Shown: positions 24,066-26,855 of the stretch, piece after piece
Numbering within the stretch: position 1 is the stretch's first letter
Layout: each line of letters starts with the position of its first letter
Source: CAYUUP01 sp964447925
GTDB taxonomy: Bacteria; Bacillota; Clostridia; Oscillospirales; Oscillospiraceae
DNA length: 26,855 bases
NCBI GenBank assembly: GCA_964447925.1
Contig: CAYUUP010000010.1
Span: 1 to 26,855 of the forward strand
Direction of reading: 5' to 3'
Translations under genes and position numbers: made by a program
Notes under the pieces: model-generated
Seen by the model: only the letters and a program-made list of their open reading frames with translations
The model's database searches: none
What the model was told of the DNA's origin: nothing

Positions 24066-24094
24066 ACTCTATGCGGCGGCGGTGGGAAGTATGA
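24066..24094 (-). promoter_or_regulatory. Candidate sigma-E promoter of the spoIIIA operon
   Basis: On the minus strand TCATACT (24088-24094), 14 bases, CATAGAGT (24066-24073). This is the best match to the sigma-E consensus in the window (-35 six of seven, -10 six of seven defined positions). spoIIIA is sigma-E-dependent in Bacillus. Confidence 0.65.
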
Positions 24095-24179
24095 CGGCTT
24101 TCAGAAAAAGAAAATCCCAGGCCACATCAGCAGCCGGGGACAGTCAGCAGATATTGAGATGATGAAAAGGATTTTGACC

Positions 24180-25238
24180 TTACACAACCTCCTTATCACA
24201 GTAAGCACAGAAGATGGCACCCCCATCCTCTTTTAACAGGGGGGGCAAATATGGCTCACACCGGGTGATGCACCGGGGATTGGTGCAGCGATGATGATGA
24301 CCGATCTCAACTGGAGCAGGGCGCTCCCGGGGTTGGTTCGCCAGGTTTGTCAGCAGGGACATCCGGGCAAACATACCCATCCGAGCCTGCTCGAAATAGA
24401 CAGCCCGGGGGTCATCATCCACATCCACGGCGATCTCATCCACCCGAGGCAAGGGGTGTAAAATCAGCATGTCCTTCCTGGCCCGCTCCAGCTTGCGCCG
24501 GTTCAGAATATAAATTCCCTTGTTTCGCTCATACTCTGAAGGATCGGAAAAGCGCTCCTTCTGAATGCGGGTCATGTACAGCACATCCAAGGCGGGAATG
24601 ACTGGGTCAAGGCCGGTAACCTCAACGAACCACAGCCCCCTCCGCTTCATGAAGTCCCGCATATAGTCCGGAATTGCCAGCTCACGGGGTGCAATAAGAT
24701 AATACTTTACATTATCAAATTTTGCCAGGGCCTTGATGAGGGAGTGTACCGTCCGACCGTTTTTCAAGTCTCCACACAGCCCCACGGAGATGCCGTCCAC
24801 GCCGCCACGGAGCCGGGTAATGGTGGTCAGATCGGCCATAGTCTGAGTGGGGTGCATATGGCCGCCATCTCCGGCGTTCACCACCGGTACTTCGGAATAG
24901 AGCGAGGCCGCCCGGGCGGAGCCTTCCCAGGGATTCCGCATCACCACTACATCGGCATAGGAGGACACCATGCGGATGGTGTCTTTCAGGCTCTCCCCCT
25001 TGGACACAGAGGAGGAATTGGGGTCAGAAAAGCCAAAGACCTGTCCCCCCAGCCGCAGCATAGCAGTTTGGAAGGAGAAATTTGTGCGGGTAGATGGCTC
25101 ATAAAACAGATTGGCCGAAAGCCTGCCCTGACAGCTGGATCCGAATGCGGCGGGGTTGTCCATGATCTCTGCCGCCAGGGAGTATATCTCCTCCCATTCC
25201 TGCCGGGTCAGCTCATCAAAGTCAATTAGATGCCGCAT
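24180..25238 (-). CDS. pyrB: Aspartate carbamoyltransferase with C-terminal PyrI-type zinc domain
   Basis: A 352-residue enzyme making N-carbamoyl-aspartate from carbamoyl phosphate and Asp, the committed step of pyrimidine synthesis. Carbamoyl-phosphate loop STRTNF (49-54), SSSVSKGESLKDT (75-87), MRNPWEGSA (100-108), AGDGGHMHPTQT (122-133) and HPLPRVDEIA (261-270) follow the PyrBI-type catalytic chain closely. Beyond the normal end (about residue 305) is a tail with Cys318-x4-Cys323 and Cys344-x2-Cys347, the same pattern and EPxxxx context as the zinc domain of the regulatory chain PyrI; Cys327 is extra. The nucleotide-binding part of PyrI is absent. The ATG at 25238 has AGGAGG nine bases upstream; a longer frame to 25349 crosses the promoter. 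No other pyr gene is nearby. Confidence 0.95.
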   Translation of the reverse strand: MRHLIDFDELTRQEWEEIYSLAAEIMDNPAAFGSSCQGRLSANLFYEPSTRTNFSFQTAMLRLGGQVFGFSDPNSSSVSKGESLKDTIRMVSSYADVVVMRNPWEGSARAASLYSEVPVVNAGDGGHMHPTQTMADLTTITRLRGGVDGISVGLCGDLKNGRTVHSLIKALAKFDNVKYYLIAPRELAIPDYMRDFMKRRGLWFVEVTGLDPVIPALDVLYMTRIQKERFSDPSEYERNKGIYILNRRKLERARKDMLILHPLPRVDEIAVDVDDDPRAVYFEQARMGMFARMSLLTNLANQPRERPAPVEIGHHHRCTNPRCITRCEPYLPPLLKEDGGAIFCAYCDKEVV

Positions 25239-25278
25239 AGCCCTGTGCCTCCTATCATCTGTATGATTGCCAGTCCTT

Positions 25279-25307
25279 ATTGTAACATAGGCAGGCCGCC
25301 AATTCAA
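25279..25307 (-). promoter_or_regulatory. Sigma-A-type promoter of pyrB
   Basis: Minus strand TTGAAT (25302-25307), 17 bases, TACAAT (25279-25284), with TG one base before the -10 (extended). It lies 40 bases before the pyrB ATG. A 13-base palindrome TCCTTCTGAAGGA (25309-25321) abuts the -35 and could be a protein site. No PyrR-type attenuator was recognised in the short leader. Confidence 0.7.
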
Positions 25308-25352
25308 GTCCTTCTGAAGGATTTGGGAAGCGCACCGGAGGGAATTCATTGG

Positions 25353-25379
25353 TTAGCACTCTTTCTCGCAGAGTGCCAA
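25353..25379. promoter_or_regulatory. CIRCE element (HrcA operator) controlling hsp20
   Basis: TTAGCACTC, nine bases (TTTCTCGCA), then GAGTGCCAA. The consensus is TTAGCACTC-N9-GAGTGCTAA, so only one base differs. HrcA binds it to repress chaperone genes. The nearest downstream gene is hsp20, 238 bases away; pyrB diverges on the other side but its promoter is upstream of the element. Confidence 0.9.
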
Positions 25380-25429
25380 CATTTACAAATTATTCATTTT
25401 AACGTAACAAAAAATCTGAAAACAGAGCC

Positions 25430-25435
25430 TATAAT
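25430..25435 (+). promoter_or_regulatory. TATAAT -10-like element in the hsp20 upstream region
   Basis: A perfect TATAAT in CTATAATAAAAT, 50 bases after CIRCE. The position 17-18 bases upstream (ACAAAA/AACAAA) is a poor -35. The same 12 bases recur at 25581-25592, just before hsp20, so the real start is unclear. Confidence 0.35.
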
Positions 25436-25466
25436 AAAATCAGAAAAAGGAAAGAGGGTGAATCCA

Positions 25467-25565
25467 ATGGGCCAACCAAAAACAGCGGCAATGAAATCAA
25501 TGATGAAAGGGCGCAGCGTCCCATGGGTCGCTGAAACCGATTTCCGGTCTGCCCCATCGGCATAG
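25467..25565 (+). CDS. Possible 32-residue small ORF between CIRCE and hsp20
   Basis: ATG at 25467 with GAGGG eight bases upstream; stop TAG at 25563-25565. The 32-residue product is basic in its first half (MGQPKTAAMKSMMKGR) and has no TM helix or known motif. It lies between two copies of CTATAATAAAAT, each followed by a ribosome site and ATG. It may be a real small protein, a leader peptide or chance. Confidence 0.25.
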   Translation: MGQPKTAAMKSMMKGRSVPWVAETDFRSAPSA

Positions 25566-25616
25566 AGTAAAAAAGGGCGGCTATAATAAAATGTAATGAA
25601 TTGGGAGGTATTTATT

Positions 25617-26075
25617 ATGTTTGAGCTTAGGCCTTATCGCAGGCGCCAAAACGAGCTTGCTTACAATCCCTTCCGTGAGATGGAAGAATTTGAAAAGAAG
25701 TTCTTTTCCGAGCCGTTCGGTTCCTTCTTCAGCAACGGAGATATTGCGGAGTTTAAGACAGATATCACAGATGAAGGCGATCATTATACTTTGGAAGCGG
25801 ATTTGCCCGGATTCGATAAAAAGGACATTCACCTCGATGTCTCCGATAACACACTAACGATTAACGCTGAGCGCCACTCGGAACACGAGGAGAGAGACAA
25901 AAAGCAAAAGTATATCCGCGTGGAGCGTTCCTACGGAAAGTACAGCCGTCAATATGATGTGTCATCGGTCAACACCGAGGGCATCAAAGCAAAGTATGAA
26001 AACGGTGTGCTGAAATTGACTTTGCCGAAAAAGCAAGAAGCGCTTTCGGAACCCCAGCATCTGGAAATTGAATAA
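25617..26075 (+). CDS. Hsp20 small heat-shock protein (alpha-crystallin family)
   Basis: A 152-residue ATP-independent chaperone that holds unfolding proteins as oligomers in the cytosol. N-terminal arm with PFREMEEFEKKFF; alpha-crystallin domain about residues 43-140 beginning FKTDITDEGDHYTLEADLPG and including the conserved ENGVLKLTLPK near the end; a short C-terminal tail. The ATG at 25617 has GGGAGG eight bases upstream; the frame is open seven codons further but that ATG overlaps the ribosome site. Under CIRCE/HrcA control, with its own terminator at 26181-26207. Confidence 0.95.
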   Translation: MFELRPYRRRQNELAYNPFREMEEFEKKFFSEPFGSFFSNGDIAEFKTDITDEGDHYTLEADLPGFDKKDIHLDVSDNTLTINAERHSEHEERDKKQKYIRVERSYGKYSRQYDVSSVNTEGIKAKYENGVLKLTLPKKQEALSEPQHLEIE

Positions 26076-26383
26076 GCGTGAAGTTGCCTCACAAACGTGA
26101 GACAACCGCCCAAATATTGGCAGCCGGCTCTGTGCAGGGGGCGGCTGCCAGCATATTATCTCGGAGCAAGCAATTTTCACAGAGAAAGGGGAACCGTTCT
26201 CTTTTTTCTGTGTACTGCTTTTGCCGATTTTATCTGCAATCGCGCTTCAATAATGAATCCGAACCATACTCACGTAAAAACGTGTGCTGCTTCTTGTACC
26301 GGAGAGCATTTTCTCTTTGAGTTGTTCCCTTTTTTCTATTCTGATCTGTTTATCTGTCGAAAACCTGCAACCACATTTACCAA
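26076..26383. other. hsp20 3' region and hppA upstream spacer without a gene
   Basis: No credible gene. It holds an imperfect hairpin GTTGCCTCAC/GTGAGACAAC (26083-26106), a hairpin TGGCAGCC/GGCTGCCA (26118-26150) and the hsp20 terminator. The DNA from about 26160 to 26400 is noticeably AT-rich. Confidence 0.6.
26181..26207 (+). terminator. Rho-independent terminator of hsp20
   Basis: AGAGAA (26181-26186) and TTCTCT (26197-26202), with GG/CC pairs inside around GGAA, are followed by a run of six T. An outer CACAGA/TCTGTG can extend the stem. It lies about 105 bases after the hsp20 stop. Confidence 0.8.
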
Positions 26384-26413
26384 AGTTTTTCAAAATAGGG
26401 GGTTGAAAAACTT
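26383..26413 (+). repeat. Perfect 11-bp inverted repeat overlapping the hppA -35 (possible operator)
   Basis: AAGTTTTTCAA (26383-26393) and TTGAAAAACTT (26403-26413) are exact reverse complements around a 9-base G-rich spacer. The right arm contains the TTGAAA -35 of the hppA promoter, so a dimeric regulator bound here would block RNA polymerase. A simple stem-loop role is less likely because it lies upstream of the expected start. Confidence 0.6.
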
Positions 26414-26431
26414 CTCCAATGCTGGTAAAAT
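26403..26431 (+). promoter_or_regulatory. Sigma-A-type promoter of hppA
   Basis: TTGAAA (26403-26408), 17 bases, TAAAAT (26426-26431), with TGG giving an extended -10. Transcription from about 26438 would leave a leader of roughly 145 bases before the ATG. Confidence 0.7.
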
Positions 26432-26439
26432 ACTGGTAA

Positions 26440-26583
26440 CGGATTTTTGCGCCGTGCCGCGTTCCCGCTGCCCCGGCACACTATGCCAGATGCCGGAGCC
26501 ATGGCGGTTCCGGCCCTTCTGCTGTGAGGGGAGCCTCGCCATATCTTCGGTGCATTCGCGTTCAAGTAAAAAGGAGTGGAAAC
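26440..26583 (+). other. GC-rich structured leader of hppA
   Basis: After the AT-rich promoter the composition switches to GC-rich. Stems GTGCCG/CGGCAC (26454-26479), GCCGGA/TCCGGC (26492-26514) and CCCT/AGGG (26514-26530) lie in order, followed by AAAAGGAG before the start. No riboswitch class was recognised by eye; a cis-regulatory RNA for a pump gene is possible. Confidence 0.35.
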
Positions 26584-26855
26584 ATGCAAACGTATTTCTG
26601 GATCGGTTTCGTCGGTTTCGCGCTGGCTATCGTCTTCGCCCTGCTACAGGCAAAGAAGGTCATGCAGCATTCCGAGGGAAACGAAAAAATGCAAAAGATT
26701 GCCGCCTCTATCCGGGCGGGGGCTAATGCCTACCTGAAGCATCAGTATACCAGCGTCGCCAAGGTCTTTGCAGTGGTATTTGTCCTGCTGCTGATCATCG
26801 CTTTCGCATCCAAAGGTCAGATGCTCTCCAGGTTTACCCCCTTCGCCTTTGTCAC
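26584..26855 (+). CDS. hppA: Membrane-bound ion-translocating pyrophosphatase, N-terminal part (3' end outside window)
   Basis: The first 90 codons are visible. Two TM helices (about residues 5-22 and 58-76) flank a cytosolic loop EKMQKIAASIRAGANAYLKHQY, matching M1, the following loop and M2 of H+/Na+-pyrophosphatases, which couple pyrophosphate hydrolysis to ion pumping. AAGGAG lies seven bases before the ATG. The catalytic and K+-dependence residues are outside the window, so H+ versus Na+ pumping cannot be judged. The rest is cut off by the window edge. Confidence 0.85.
   Translation, partial: MQTYFWIGFVGFALAIVFALLQAKKVMQHSEGNEKMQKIAASIRAGANAYLKHQYTSVAKVFAVVFVLLLIIAFASKGQMLSRFTPFAFV

Noticed and set aside
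26097..26726. A 209-codon plus-strand frame running into hppA
   Set aside because: It crosses the hsp20 terminator and the hppA promoter and overlaps the true hppA frame; composition is that of non-coding DNA.

Overview
The window looks like chromosomal core DNA from an endospore-forming, fairly GC-rich Clostridia, most likely an Oscillospiraceae-type organism (Oscillibacter, Flavonifractor or Lawsonibacter relatives). This rests on the complete spoIIIAA-AH operon, spmA/spmB, yunB and a cwlD-type amidase, together with a membrane pyrophosphatase and a CIRCE-controlled Hsp20. The genus is inference. I see no insertion sequence, prophage, CRISPR array, tRNA or rRNA.

Layout. A truncated GNAT acetyltransferase with its own terminator (+ strand, 1-283) converges on a long block of minus-strand genes. 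Reading that block in transcription order (right to left): pyrB, with an unusual C-terminal zinc domain (24180-25238); spoIIIAA-AH and an Asp23/YqhY gene (24026 down to 18713); a tightly coupled trio of a class-I-glutamine-amidotransferase-like peptidase, an Smr-domain protein and a small Cys-rich protein (18642-17376); murD, three tandem M42 aminopeptidases and a methionine-gamma-lyase-like PLP enzyme (17299-11513); yunB, ligA, a Znu/Mnt-type ABC ATPase and permease, cwlD and radA (11439-5000); about 0.8 kb of hairpin-rich non-coding DNA; then spmA, spmB and a Ca2+-type P-ATPase (4185-373). At the right end two plus-strand units diverge from pyrB: CIRCE-hsp20, and the start of hppA, which runs off the window.

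How the genes fit together. Sporulation dominates. SpoIIIAA-AH form the mother-cell half of the feeding-tube channel. SpmA/SpmB support spore core dehydration. CwlD starts cortex muramic-delta-lactam formation. YunB is a sigma-E-regulon protein in Bacillus. Upstream of spmA, yunB and spoIIIAA I find the same arrangement, a -35 resembling TCAtAcT, exactly 14 bases, and a -10 resembling CATAGAnT. A weaker version precedes cwlD. This is a plausible local sigma-E regulon. The Ca2+ ATPase directly behind spmAB suggests calcium delivery for the spore, though that is inference. Housekeeping genes (murD, ligA, radA, pyrB) are interleaved.

Points most worth a second look are the PyrB fused to only the zinc part of PyrI, the three translationally coupled M42 peptidases, the hairpin array at 4445-4878, the hppA promoter whose -35 lies inside a perfect 11-bp inverted repeat followed by a structured leader, and a possible 32-codon ORF between CIRCE and hsp20. 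I found no clear evidence of a wholly new defence or mobile system.
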